From the NCBI GenBank assembly GCA_013426805.1, contig JACDZG010000052.1:1-47498 (forward strand): a stretch of 47,498 bases of DNA, in the 5' to 3' direction. The DNA is from Chromatiaceae bacterium (GTDB taxonomy: Bacteria > Pseudomonadota > Gammaproteobacteria > Chromatiales > Chromatiaceae). A program made the translations under genes and the position numbers. Each line of letters opens with the position of its first letter. Position 1 is the first letter of the stretch. The notes beneath the pieces were generated by a model, which had not been told where the DNA came from, did not search any database, and saw nothing but the letters and a program-made list of their open reading frames with translations. This document shows positions 11,101 to 18,667 of this stretch, piece by piece.

Positions 11101-11465
11101 CGCTCGCCGGTTTGCGGGTGTTGGTGGTGGACGATGATCCGCAGGTACGCGAAGCGCTCGCCCGGCTGCTGACCCTGGAGGGCGCCAACCTGGTGCTGGC
11201 CGAGCATGGACAGGCGTGTTCCGATCTCCTTGATCAAGACGATGCCTTCGATCTGGTGCTCTCCGACATTGCCATGCCGGTGCTGGACGGCATCCGCCTC
11301 CAGCAGCGGCTGGCGCAGGAGCGGCCCACGCTCCCGGTCATCCTGATGACCGGCCAGGCACCGGCCCTGAGCGACACGCACGCCGGGGACAAACCGCCGC
11401 TCATTCTGCGCAAACCCCTTGACGCCGCGACCCTGCGGGCGGCAATCCTCAATAATGTGTTGTGA
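5103..11465 (+). CDS. Giant membrane hybrid histidine kinase with multiple PAS and GAF domains
   Basis: 2120 residues. Approximate order by residue: receiver-like N-terminal fragment (1-33); MASE-like bundle of about six membrane helices (59-243); extracytoplasmic stretch; TM plus HAMP-like segment (398-436); five PAS domains (493-610, 620-746, 754-873, 884-995, 1011-1126); GAF (1136-1301); two PAS (1316-1431, 1443-1556); GAF-like (1566-1730); histidine kinase with phosphoacceptor H1751 in GVAHDFNNLLG; HATPase with N-box LVLNARDAM and G-box GHGLGLFMVQEF; C-terminal receiver with D2055 in LVLSDIAMPVLDG. The HDFNNLL H-box is the HWE/NtrB-like type found in hybrid kinases. The ligand is unknown. 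The N-terminal LICLDDDP start looks like a receiver cut off after its second strand. The paralogue at 11570 lacks this piece, so a start further downstream cannot be excluded. Confidence 0.9.
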   Translation: MKLICLDDDPRMEPALRRFARQLGHEVQFHTASAIFKARNRIAAARQHLSAAAGRHRRLALTLALAAAAIAGNYFSLPLFFGVDILFGSIAVVLALAWLGTGPGLAVAVAGGTYTWLLWDHPYALIILVAEAAAIGRHRERARRRGRIPPPLAVSATLYWILIGIPLVLLCYRFGLELRWTATFLIAFKQALNGILNAAIAGLILVGTAHLGRRPPGLPLAEVLFGVLLAGVLGPPLLVTSLQNLGIKERLEIAYADRFTLAGQLTLDQLAAERAADSADTSGRPAPLRRLGERLTTLLSAATDPQVRLESGPPPAAAALTLGKRPQPGQRIPTAAPGLFLVVPDARAASRMALWSRARYRLDLPAAASSLPNQRLVIEFNAAPLIQQIQLRETKLLAVLLTLALLGVVAADWLSRRIVTPLRRLAESTRALPTAIGDDQPWQPPTPGLLTETRQLTQAVAEMANSLAAGFKTLREEQDRREVLVRILSEQGEHYRLVVDNIEDLIVRVDVQGRFEYVSPSYCRTFGRHEADLIGQHYLPLVHPDDQHDTTRAVDSLFRPPFSCTIEQRAQTATGWRWFQWFDRALLDAQGQVIGIVGVGRDITERKAAEQALRESEQRFRTLFETMAEGVVYQDADGAITDANPAAERMLGLSLAQLQGRDSTDPRWHAVREDGLPFPSEEHPAMIALRTDTDPGETVMGVFNPLATGPRLSDDTTWLLVHARPERKPGESRPYRVFTTFSDITRLKQTEHRLTAILESSPHGIVEADPLTWRLLWCSGSMLRLFGYNAADWEDQCLTMEDLHPLASLPLVRSEYTRIASADLAPALDLPCRRRDGSIFYCKLSPGLSRIGNDATLIAFFTDVTPEYQARRAVEQARTALLKAQEIAKLGSWELDIAAGVLSWSPEVFRIFEHAPTDFTPDYPALLAAIHPDDRPMVERAYWDSLAKRTPYDLVHRLLLPSGQLKWVHDRCESDFAPDGRPLKSHGTIQDITEQEMAALALADQQRRLSNIIDGTRVGTWEWEVQTGVTVFNARWAEIAGYRLDELTPTSIETWSTLAHPEDLKRSGALIDRHFKGELDSYECELRMRHKDGHWVWVLDQGRVMERDAAGAPRRMSGIHQDITARKLAELAVRQREAIVGELLALAAEFVKAPDQAILALTERAIARIGRFSQADRSYCFRLDAAADTLSNTIEWTAEGIAPMIAHRQAIPLTALPALMIRLRAGAPAVVPRVADLPADWSSEQALFLAQGIRSLLVVPLIVEETLLGCIGFDAVRNPRDWSEVEVHFLQVFASILAGAMERSRATAELRASNARYDELARQSRAIAWEVDAAGRFTYVSPVCEAVLGYQPAELLGTFYYELFAPHDQAAIKAAAQEVFAQQAPFKDFVNCCLTRDGSPVWLLTNGTPLLADDGSLRGYRGMDADITERYLAQDRIKESEGRLAAVFENAPIGMALVGPDRRTILSNRALAAFLGRTAEDLIGLRFDDLTHPDDRDLDVTAFDALIGGGQTGYRMTKRYLHADGRTVWGDLRVALLPTRPGEPPLPLGMVEDITELHAATQRQQILEDAMARYAAQLEQLVDLISLPHPAPEQVRALLRLSCRGLGMAAAVLGIVDEAHGHLTLTRVRDDAPTGAIPELSHALLAEPLTERGSPRLLPPERLPPAATAAGFNCGILIAFDGTHPDGSHATLTLALWGFQPRSPLEKPERQIIRLIAQRIASVRRQDQIQRDLMEAREREAIGHLASGVAHDFNNLLGVIGANIYYLDSCLGNQYPPDAEVRQVLEETQSALGHAKVVTSGILALSRGGHVPLEVVDLEQTIAELERILHHILPSGITLGVTVAPGLTALSNGAFLQSALLNLVLNARDAMADGGVLTVQAHPIAWHQDTPLAVGHLGPMDCVDLRVSDSGSGIAPDILPRIFDPLFSTKPARRGHGLGLFMVQEFIARSGAGLAVQSKPNVGTCFRLLLPQDTTVAAPWPDQMIPAARPARTNRPAAAPLAGLRVLVVDDDPQVREALARLLTLEGANLVLAEHGQACSDLLDQDDAFDLVLSDIAMPVLDGIRLQQRLAQERPTLPVILMTGQAPALSDTHAGDKPPLILRKPLDAATLRAAILNNVL

Positions 11466-11569
11466 ATACTTAACAATCGTATTAATTACTTAAAACTTCA
11501 CTCTGGTCGGTCTATTCTCAGCGTCCGGTCGTCCGGCGAGCGTGTCATCGCGGGGCGTTTCGCGGCGGG
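11466..11569 (+). promoter_or_regulatory. AT-rich spacer between the two sensor genes
   Basis: The 11459-11520 stretch is conspicuously AT-rich (TGAATACTTAACAATCGTAT and onward) inside a roughly 68% GC neighbourhood. That suggests an independent promoter for the downstream sensor. No textbook -35/-10 pair is obvious. Confidence 0.35.
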
Positions 11570-14500
11570 ATGCCGCTCCCACCGGAGAGCCCAGTGACCA
11601 CCGACCAGACCGCCGCCCCCGCGCGTATGGACGACCCCCATCCCACATCGGCCCCGCGGCGCCTACACCGCTACCTGCTCACCGCGGCACTGGCGCTGGC
11701 GGCCGCCGCCGGCAACCATTTCAACCTCGCCCTGCCCTTCGGCGTGGACTTCCTGTTCGGTTCCATCGCCGTGCTGCTGGCCCTGGCCTGTCTCGGCACC
11801 GGTCCCGGCCTGGTGGCGGCCGTGGCCGGCGGCGCCTATACCTGGCTGCTGTGGGGCCAACCCTATGCGCTGATCATCTTCACCGCCGAGGCCGCGGCGG
11901 TGGGCTGGCACCAGGGGTGGGTACGCAAACGCAGGCACACACCACCGCCGCTGGCGGTCTCGGTGACCCTTTACTGGCTGCTGCTCGGCATTCCACTGGC
12001 GCTGTTGTTCCACCGGTTCGGGTTGGGAATGGATTGGAGCACCACGCTGCTGATTACCGTCAAGCAGGCACTCAACGGCATCCTCAACGCCGCGCTCGCC
12101 GGTCTGATCCTGGTGGCCATCGCGCTCCTGACCGGGCAGCGCTCCGCACTGCCGCTGGCGCGGGTTCTGTTCGGCGCCCTCCTGGCCGGCATGTTGCTGC
12201 CGACGGTCCTGGTGAGCGCATGGGACAACCGCGATTTGCGGGAAATCCTGGAGGCGGCGCAGGCCGAGCGCCTGCGGCTCTTCGGCGAGTTGGCGGCGCA
12301 TCAACTCATGATCCCTGCCGACGGCGCGACTGACCCGACCACGATCGCGCGGGACCTGTGCGGCATCGATGCAACACTGCCCGCGACCGCCGCGCCCACG
12401 GCTCACCTGGAGCGGGGTATGATCTCGCCGCCCAGGCTGCCGCCGAACGGTTGGCTCGGGGATCGACCCCGGCCGGGTCAGATCATCCCCACCTCCGCCC
12501 CCGGACTGGAACTGATTCTGCCCGAGGGTCGCTACCCCTCACACCTGGACCGTTGGCGCCAGGCACGTTACCGTATGGAGATCTCGAACAACACCGCCCC
12601 GGTCCTCCTGGACCACGCGCTGCCACCCGGGTGGCGGCTGGTCGTCGCGATCAGCGCCACGCCGCTGATTGATCAACTCCAGGCCTGGTTGGCCCGGCTG
12701 CTCATGCTGTTGCTGGTGCTCGCTTTGCTGGGGGTGGTCCTGGCGTTCTGGCTCAGTCGGCGCTTGGTCACGCCGCTGCATCGGCTGACGCGGTACGCCC
12801 GCGCCTTGCCGCCGGCCATCCGCGAGGATCAGCCGCGGCCGCCGCCGGTCCCCGCCCTGCTGGCCGAGACCGGTGAGTTGGCGGACGCGGTGGCGGACAT
12901 GGCGGATTCGCTGGCCGCGAGCTTTCGCGCGTTGCGTGAGGAACACGACGCGCGCCGGCAGCTGAATGACGCTTTGTCGCAGCAAGAGGCACGCTTTCGC
13001 TTTCTGTTCGAAGCGATGGCCGAGGGGGTCATTTGCGAAGGTGGCGACGGGGTCGCCGCCGAGGCCAATCCGGCGGCGCTGCGTCTGCTGGGGCTCTCGC
13101 TCGCGCAACTCCAGGGCCGCGAACCCATCGACCCACGCTGGCAAGCCGTCCGCGAAGACGGCCTGCCCGTTCCGACCGCGGGGCATCCGGCACTGGCGGC
13201 CCTACGCTCCAGCCAGGATCAGGGCGAGACCGTGATGGGTATCCTCGAACCGCGCAGCGGCGCGCTGCGTTGGTTGCTCGTCCACAGTCGCCTCCAGCCC
13301 GGCACGCCGCCGGCCGACCCGCCTCGACTTTTCGCCACCCTCGCCGACATCACCCGTCACAAACAGATCGAGCATCGGCTGCGCACGCTCATCGAGAACG
13401 CGCCCCACGGCATCGTCGAGACCGATCCGACGAGCCGGCAATTGCGCTGGTGCAGCGGCTCCATGCAGCGCCTCTTCGGGTATTCGGCGGCCGAGCTCGA
13501 TGCCTTGAACCTCGATGATCTGCATCCGGCCGACGCCCGCGATCGGGTCCTGTCGGAGTTCAACCGCATGGTCCAGGGCGACCTCGCTCCCGCCCTCGAC
13601 CTGCCCTGCCGCCGCCGCGACGGCAGTGTCTTTTACTGCAAAGTCTCGCCGATCCTGCCGCGCCTCGGACCCGAATGGGCCTTTATCTTGTTCTTCACCG
13701 ACTCGACCGCCGAATATCAAGTCCGCCGCGCGCTCGAACAGGCCCACGAGGCACTCCTCAAGGCCCAGGACCTGGGCCGTCTGGGGTACTGGGAGTTGGA
13801 CCTGGCGACTGGTCAGGTCACCTGGTCACCGGAGGTCTTCCGCATCTTCGAACTGGCGCCGGAGCACTTCGGCGCCTCCTACGAGACCGTCCTCGCCGCC
13901 ATCCATCCCGATGACCGGGCCATGGTCGATCGCGCCTATCAGGACGCCTTGGCCAACCGCACCCCCTACGATGTGGTGCACCGGCTGCGAATGCCGGACG
14001 GCCGCATCAAATGGTTGCGCGAGCGCTGTGAGTCCGAGTTCGCCCCGGACGGCACGCCGCTGCGCTCACGCGGGACAGTCCAGGACATCAGCGACCACAC
14101 GGCGGCGCAACTGGCCCTGGACGCCCAGGACCAGCGTCGGCACCTCGCGGACCTCATCGCCGGCACCCGCGTGGGGACCTGGGAGTGGCAGCTCCAGACC
14201 GGCGTCACGGTATTCAACGAGCGCTGGGCCGAGATCATCGGCTACCGCCTCGCCGAGCTTGTCCCGACGACCCTCCAGACCTGGCTCGAGCTCACCCACC
14301 CGGATGACATCGAACGCTGCAAAAGCTTGTTGCAGAAGCACTTCTCAAGTGAGCTTGAGACCTACGAATGCGAGGTGCGAATGCGCCACAAGGACGGACA
14401 CTGGGTCTGGATTCTGGACCAGGGCCGGGTGGTGCAGCGCGATGGCGCCGGCGCCCCCTTGCTCATGTCCGGCACCCACCAGGACATCAATGCCCGTAAG

Positions 14501-15043
14501 CTGGCGGAACTCGCGCTGCTCCAGCGCGACGCCATGCTGGACACACTGCAGATTCTGACCGCCGGGTTCGCGAACCCGCCCGCGGACATCGACCGACTGA
14601 CCGCGGCGACACTCGCCCGCCTTGGCCGCCTCAACCAGGCGGACCACGCCTGGCTGCTGCGCCTCGCGCCGGCGACGGGCCGGCTCGAAACCGCGCAGGA
14701 ATGGACGCCTGAGGGCCGGCCACCCGAGCCGTGGCGGCATCCGTCTCTGTCGGCCCTGCTGGCGCGGCTGCGGGCTGGGGAGGCCGTGGTGATCCCGCGA
14801 GTCGCGGATCTGCCGGCGGACTGGTCGGGCGAACGCGAGCACTTCAACGCCCGAGGAATCCAGTCGGTGCTCCTGGTCCCGCTGGGGACCGGCGACACCC
14901 TGCACGGTGCGCTCGGCCTGGACTGCGTGCGCGACACCCGCGACTGGTCGGCAGCGGCGGTGAACCTGCTCCAGATCGTTGCCAATCTATTGATCAGCCG
15001 GGGCGTCCGCCTTGACGCATGCGTCCCCGGGGCGGACGAATGA
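11570..15043 (+). CDS. Membrane PAS/GAF sensor protein, paralogue of the upstream kinase without output domain
   Basis: A 1157-residue protein closely similar to the first half of the neighbouring kinase. It has a MASE-like membrane bundle (37-220), TM plus HAMP-like region (370-410), four PAS domains (about 474-597, 603-718, 731-841, 858-971) and a GAF domain (988-1141), then stops at LDACVPGADE. It lacks the kinase's first PAS and everything after the GAF: two PAS, second GAF, histidine kinase and receiver. No kinase, cyclase, EAL or methyl-accepting domain is present, and the sequence downstream does not continue the homology. Either ATG 11570 or GTG 11594 (preceded by GGAGAG) could be the start. 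It is probably a tandem duplication followed by truncation. It may act by hetero-dimerising with the kinase. Confidence 0.85.
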   Translation: MPLPPESPVTTDQTAAPARMDDPHPTSAPRRLHRYLLTAALALAAAAGNHFNLALPFGVDFLFGSIAVLLALACLGTGPGLVAAVAGGAYTWLLWGQPYALIIFTAEAAAVGWHQGWVRKRRHTPPPLAVSVTLYWLLLGIPLALLFHRFGLGMDWSTTLLITVKQALNGILNAALAGLILVAIALLTGQRSALPLARVLFGALLAGMLLPTVLVSAWDNRDLREILEAAQAERLRLFGELAAHQLMIPADGATDPTTIARDLCGIDATLPATAAPTAHLERGMISPPRLPPNGWLGDRPRPGQIIPTSAPGLELILPEGRYPSHLDRWRQARYRMEISNNTAPVLLDHALPPGWRLVVAISATPLIDQLQAWLARLLMLLLVLALLGVVLAFWLSRRLVTPLHRLTRYARALPPAIREDQPRPPPVPALLAETGELADAVADMADSLAASFRALREEHDARRQLNDALSQQEARFRFLFEAMAEGVICEGGDGVAAEANPAALRLLGLSLAQLQGREPIDPRWQAVREDGLPVPTAGHPALAALRSSQDQGETVMGILEPRSGALRWLLVHSRLQPGTPPADPPRLFATLADITRHKQIEHRLRTLIENAPHGIVETDPTSRQLRWCSGSMQRLFGYSAAELDALNLDDLHPADARDRVLSEFNRMVQGDLAPALDLPCRRRDGSVFYCKVSPILPRLGPEWAFILFFTDSTAEYQVRRALEQAHEALLKAQDLGRLGYWELDLATGQVTWSPEVFRIFELAPEHFGASYETVLAAIHPDDRAMVDRAYQDALANRTPYDVVHRLRMPDGRIKWLRERCESEFAPDGTPLRSRGTVQDISDHTAAQLALDAQDQRRHLADLIAGTRVGTWEWQLQTGVTVFNERWAEIIGYRLAELVPTTLQTWLELTHPDDIERCKSLLQKHFSSELETYECEVRMRHKDGHWVWILDQGRVVQRDGAGAPLLMSGTHQDINARKLAELALLQRDAMLDTLQILTAGFANPPADIDRLTAATLARLGRLNQADHAWLLRLAPATGRLETAQEWTPEGRPPEPWRHPSLSALLARLRAGEAVVIPRVADLPADWSGEREHFNARGIQSVLLVPLGTGDTLHGALGLDCVRDTRDWSAAAVNLLQIVANLLISRGVRLDACVPGADE

Positions 15044-15193
15044 GAAATAAGGCGATTTCCGACAATTTGGATACCGGTCATGTAGGTGCGACTTCAGTCG
15101 CACCTGCATTCGAGCCGGTGGTGGGTGGTATCCGGTGTTTCGGCAATCGCCAAGCCCCCCCGCGGGACGGCCTGGCGGTCGCTGGTGGACCGC
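15044..15193. repeat. Nested palindromic repeat, copy 2
   Basis: A central hairpin TAGGTGCGACT-TC-AGTCGCACCTG lies at 15083-15106 (one T:G wobble). It is enclosed by GGATACCGG / GGTATCCGG and by outer AAGGCGATTTCCGAC / TTTCGGCAATCGCCAAG arms. The design matches copies at 79-173 and 35399-35566. It lies between the ends of convergent genes and could also terminate transcription, but there is no T-run. Confidence 0.65.
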
Positions 15194-17110
15194 CTAACCC
15201 CCGACCGGCGGCAGCAGTTCGCTCAGCCGCACCGGCGTCAATCCCAGCCGGGCACGGTAGATGACCCGATAGGCCAGCACCCGTTCAACATAGGCACGGG
15301 TTTCGGCGAAGGGAATGGCGGCGATCCACAAATCCGCGGGCGTGCACTGCGACGGTAACCAACGGGCCACCCGCTGCGGTCCGGCGTTGTAGGCCGCGGT
15401 GGCCAGGGCGGCGTGCCCGAAACGATCTCGCATCCGCGCCAGGTAATCACTGCCCAGGCGCAGATTCAGCCCCGGCTCCAGAATCTGCGTGCGGTTCGGC
15501 GCCGCCAGCCCCTGCGCGGCCGCGACCTCGCGCGCGGTATCGGGCATCAACTGCATCAGCCCCAAGGCCCCGGCGTGGGAGGCCACGGTCGGATTGAAAA
15601 CACTCTCCTGGCGAATCACGGCGTAGATCCAATCCTCCGGCAGGGCGGTCTGCCAAGCCAGTTCCTCCACCAACTCACGATAAGCGAGCGGGAAGCGCAG
15701 CACGAGATCGTCCCAATAATCCGTCCGGGCCAGGGTGAAGATCGCCTGATCATGCCACTGTAGCCAGTCCGCCACCACGGCCGCGGCCAGCAGGTCCGGC
15801 GTCTCCAGATCGCGGGTCAGCAGACGCCACTCGCGGCGCATGTCCGCGTCCCGCCCCAGCCGGTCGAGCGCGCGGATGCGTGCCACGGCCGGCGCGGCGA
15901 CGATCCGCCGGACCCGCGCGGGCTCCGCCGGGACCGGGCGCGGGTCCAGTGCATAGGGCAGCCCCAGCCGATCCGCCGCCAGCATCCCCCAGAGGCTGCG
16001 TTGACCCGCGGCCAGCTTGAAGGTTGCCGCGGCCGCCGCATCCTCGCCCAGGGCCGCCTCCGCGCGCCCCTGCCAATACAGCCAGCGATCCCCTTTCTCG
16101 GGCAGATCCGGCATCCGCCGCACCCAGGCGGCAACCCGCTGCCAGTCGCGCCGCGCGATTCCGGCGCGTAACCGCTGCTCCTGTTCCGCCAGATTCTCCC
16201 GGTGTTCCGACAGCCGATCCCAGACCGCCAGACCCTCGGCATCGCCGACCTGATCCAGCCCGCGACCCACCCCGGCATGAGCCAGATTCCAGGCCGCCGG
16301 GTCCACCTGGAGCACCCGCGTGTTGGCTTCGAGCACGCGCGCCGCGCCCCGCGCATCGGTACGGGCAAGCCGGCTGATCCCGTCGGCCAGCATCGCGGCG
16401 GCCACCGGGTGCGAAGCCCAGGGTTCACCGGGTTTCAGCAGCACCGCGGGCTGCTCGCGCAGGGCCAGCCAGCGGGTCAGCCAGGGCCGTTCCGCGACAG
16501 GTAATTGGGCACCCAAATGACGCGCGAGCCCTGACTCACCGGCCTCCAGGCTCAGCCGGATACGCCGCCAGACCAACTCGGTGCTCAAGCCGCCGCGGGC
16601 GCGCCAGGCGCTGAACACCGGATCGCAGGCGGCGGGCTGGGACTGCGCCACGAGCCACAGAGGCTCCAGCCGCGGCGCGATGAGTGCGACCTCCGCCTGG
16701 CCCGTCTCCACCAGGGCGCGCAAATACAGACATTGCCGCTCCACCGACTCATCTTCGCGATAGACCCGCGCCACCTCCGTCCAGCGCCCGGCCGCCGCCA
16801 ACCGCTTCACATAGGCGCCGCGTAAGCGCTCGGTCGGCGGCGTCGCGGGAAAGGCGTCGAGCAAGGCCTCGATCTGCGCATCCGCCGCCGTCTCCAGATT
16901 GCGCTCCAGGTCCGCGACGCGCGTGTAAGGCTCAAGCGGATCGGCACCGGGGTCCGCGTCGGCTGCCGCATCGATGGTGACTGGGACCCGCTCGGCGGCG
17001 ACACCTCCCATGGAATCGGGCGGCGGCACCCAGGCGGGCAGCCAACCAACCGCGGCCGCCATCAAACCGAGGGCGGCGACACCGAGGGCGGCCGCGGCGG
17101 TGGGAGACAT
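15194..17110 (-). CDS. slt: Soluble lytic murein transglycosylase
   Basis: 638 residues, the length of Slt70-type enzymes, which cleave the MurNAc-GlcNAc bond with 1,6-anhydro product formation in the periplasm. A signal-anchor-like hydrophobic N-terminus (AAAALGVAALGLMAAAVGWL) is followed by a long alpha-superhelical region rich in Ala/Arg/Leu. The C-terminal SLT domain (about 480-630) carries the catalytic glutamate E502 in AVIRQESVFNP, then GALGLMQLMPDTA and TAAYNAGPQRVARWL. The ATG at 17110 gives a clean signal peptide. An upstream in-frame extension to 17260 is Cys/Arg-rich and unlikely. It is divergently transcribed from the inositol-phosphatase gene. Confidence 0.93.
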   Translation of the reverse strand: MSPTAAAALGVAALGLMAAAVGWLPAWVPPPDSMGGVAAERVPVTIDAAADADPGADPLEPYTRVADLERNLETAADAQIEALLDAFPATPPTERLRGAYVKRLAAAGRWTEVARVYREDESVERQCLYLRALVETGQAEVALIAPRLEPLWLVAQSQPAACDPVFSAWRARGGLSTELVWRRIRLSLEAGESGLARHLGAQLPVAERPWLTRWLALREQPAVLLKPGEPWASHPVAAAMLADGISRLARTDARGAARVLEANTRVLQVDPAAWNLAHAGVGRGLDQVGDAEGLAVWDRLSEHRENLAEQEQRLRAGIARRDWQRVAAWVRRMPDLPEKGDRWLYWQGRAEAALGEDAAAAATFKLAAGQRSLWGMLAADRLGLPYALDPRPVPAEPARVRRIVAAPAVARIRALDRLGRDADMRREWRLLTRDLETPDLLAAAVVADWLQWHDQAIFTLARTDYWDDLVLRFPLAYRELVEELAWQTALPEDWIYAVIRQESVFNPTVASHAGALGLMQLMPDTAREVAAAQGLAAPNRTQILEPGLNLRLGSDYLARMRDRFGHAALATAAYNAGPQRVARWLPSQCTPADLWIAAIPFAETRAYVERVLAYRVIYRARLGLTPVRLSELLPPVGG

Positions 17111-17258
17111 CAGGGTCTTTCTACTAGCGCGCACCGGTAAAGAGGAGCATTTGGACGATGGAACAGATTTGAGATATGAGGCAGAACGACGCATTATCAT
17201 AAGAAAGCACGTCCGGAACCCACAATTGGGACATTCCCTCCCCGCACCCGAGGATCTC

Positions 17259-18071
17259 ATGCACCCTGACCTGCGCTACCTCAGTGACTTGCTGCGCACC
17301 ACCGCCGCCGCCGAGATCATGCCCCGGTTTCGCCATACCCTTTCCAGCCGCAAGAGCGACGGCAGCCTGGTGACCGAGACCGACCTGGCCGTCCAGGCGC
17401 GGATCACCTCCGCTCTGGCCCGCGACTATCCCGGCGTGCCCCTACTCGGTGAGGAACAAACCGCCGCGGAGCAAGCGCAGTTGCTGGAGTCCGCCGGGCG
17501 CGCCGTCTGGGTGCTCGACCCACTGGACGGCACCAGCAACTACGCCTGCGGATTCCCCGGCTTCGCCATCTCACTCGCCCTGATCGAGGGCGGCGTCACC
17601 GTTCAGGGCGCCATCCTCGACCCGATCCGCGACGAGTGTTTCGGTGCGCTGCGCGGCGGCGGTGCCTGGTGCAACGATGCGCCGATTCGACCCTTCGCCC
17701 CCGGTCCAGCGCTCGACGACTGCCTGGCCGCCATCGATTTCAAGCGCCTGCCTCCCGAGCGGGTGCCCGCCCTGCTGCGCGGCGGCGGTTTCCGTTCCCA
17801 GCGCAACCTGGGGGCGGTTGCACTGGAGTGGTGCTGGCTCGCCGCCGGGCGCTTTCAGTTGTACCTCCATGGCGGGCAGAAACTCTGGGACTATGCCGCC
17901 GGGCGGCTGGTCGCCACCGAGGCCGGAGTCCCCTCCCGGCTTTACCAGCCCTACGGCAGCATCCCGGCGGAAGGGCTGGACCTGGGCCAGCGGCTCGCGG
18001 TCGCCGCGGCCACCCAGGGGCTCCTGGATCAATGGCTCGACTTCATCGCGCTGCCACTCACCCCGCGGTAA
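17259..18071 (+). CDS. Inositol monophosphatase family protein
   Basis: 270 residues of the lithium-sensitive sugar/inositol phosphatase fold. Metal-binding motifs are intact: GEE at 64-66, LDPLDGTSNY at 86-95, and a C-terminal LWDYAAGRLVATEAG block supplying the third metal ligand. ATG 17259 is preceded by GAGG six bases upstream. The apparent upstream extension runs antisense through the slt leader and is not coding. The substrate cannot be told from sequence: inositol-1-phosphate, 3'-phosphoadenosine-5'-phosphate and fructose-1,6-bisphosphate are all hydrolysed by relatives. Confidence 0.9.
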   Translation: MHPDLRYLSDLLRTTAAAEIMPRFRHTLSSRKSDGSLVTETDLAVQARITSALARDYPGVPLLGEEQTAAEQAQLLESAGRAVWVLDPLDGTSNYACGFPGFAISLALIEGGVTVQGAILDPIRDECFGALRGGGAWCNDAPIRPFAPGPALDDCLAAIDFKRLPPERVPALLRGGGFRSQRNLGAVALEWCWLAAGRFQLYLHGGQKLWDYAAGRLVATEAGVPSRLYQPYGSIPAEGLDLGQRLAVAAATQGLLDQWLDFIALPLTPR

Positions 18072-18167
18072 ATTGTGAACGAGATGGGATAGGATTTGAC
18101 AGAAATCGCCTCAGCCCCACATTGCACCAATAACCGACCGGACCGCTCACCATCAGGACCCCGACCG

Positions 18168-18611
18168 ATGAACCAAGACCCTCGCGGCTTGAACATGGAA
18201 CTCGCCAGCGGCATCGCCGCCTTCGAGTCCAAACAATTCTCCCGCGCCGCCGGCTTGCTCAGCCCGCTCGCTGCCGCGGGTGATCCCGAAGCGCAATACC
18301 GGGTCGCCATCATGGCGCAAAACGGACTCGGCATGCATGAAAACCCGACACTCGCGCTCCAGTATATGCAGGCCGCGGCGACCGCCGGACTGGGCCTCGC
18401 GCAACACGGACTCGGCTTCATGTACCTGGAAGGCGAATGTGCCGAACAAGACCCAGCGCAAGCTGCGCTGTGGTTTCGCAAGGCGGCCGAACAAGGCCTC
18501 GCCGGCTCCCAGACCACCCTCGCGATGCTTTATGAACAAGGCCGCGGCGTCCTCCAGGATCAAGCGGAAGCCAATCGGCTCTACCGCCTCGCCGGTTTCG
18601 ATGAACGTTGA
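18168..18611 (+). CDS. Sel1-repeat protein
   Basis: 147 residues composed of about three Sel1-like TPR units: GDPEAQYRVAIMAQNGLG, GLGLAQHGLGFMYLEG and GLAGSQTTLAMLYEQGRG, each followed by an ALxxMQxAA or ALWFRKAA helix. There is no signal peptide, so it should be a small cytoplasmic protein-protein interaction scaffold. It lies 96 bp after the phosphatase gene and 56 bp before a Uma2 gene. Its partner is unknown. Confidence 0.85.
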   Translation: MNQDPRGLNMELASGIAAFESKQFSRAAGLLSPLAAAGDPEAQYRVAIMAQNGLGMHENPTLALQYMQAAATAGLGLAQHGLGFMYLEGECAEQDPAQAALWFRKAAEQGLAGSQTTLAMLYEQGRGVLQDQAEANRLYRLAGFDER

Positions 18612-18667
18612 CCGCGAGCGTCGACCCGCGTCGCGCGGTCTTGCCAATCGCTGCAGAGGACGATTCC

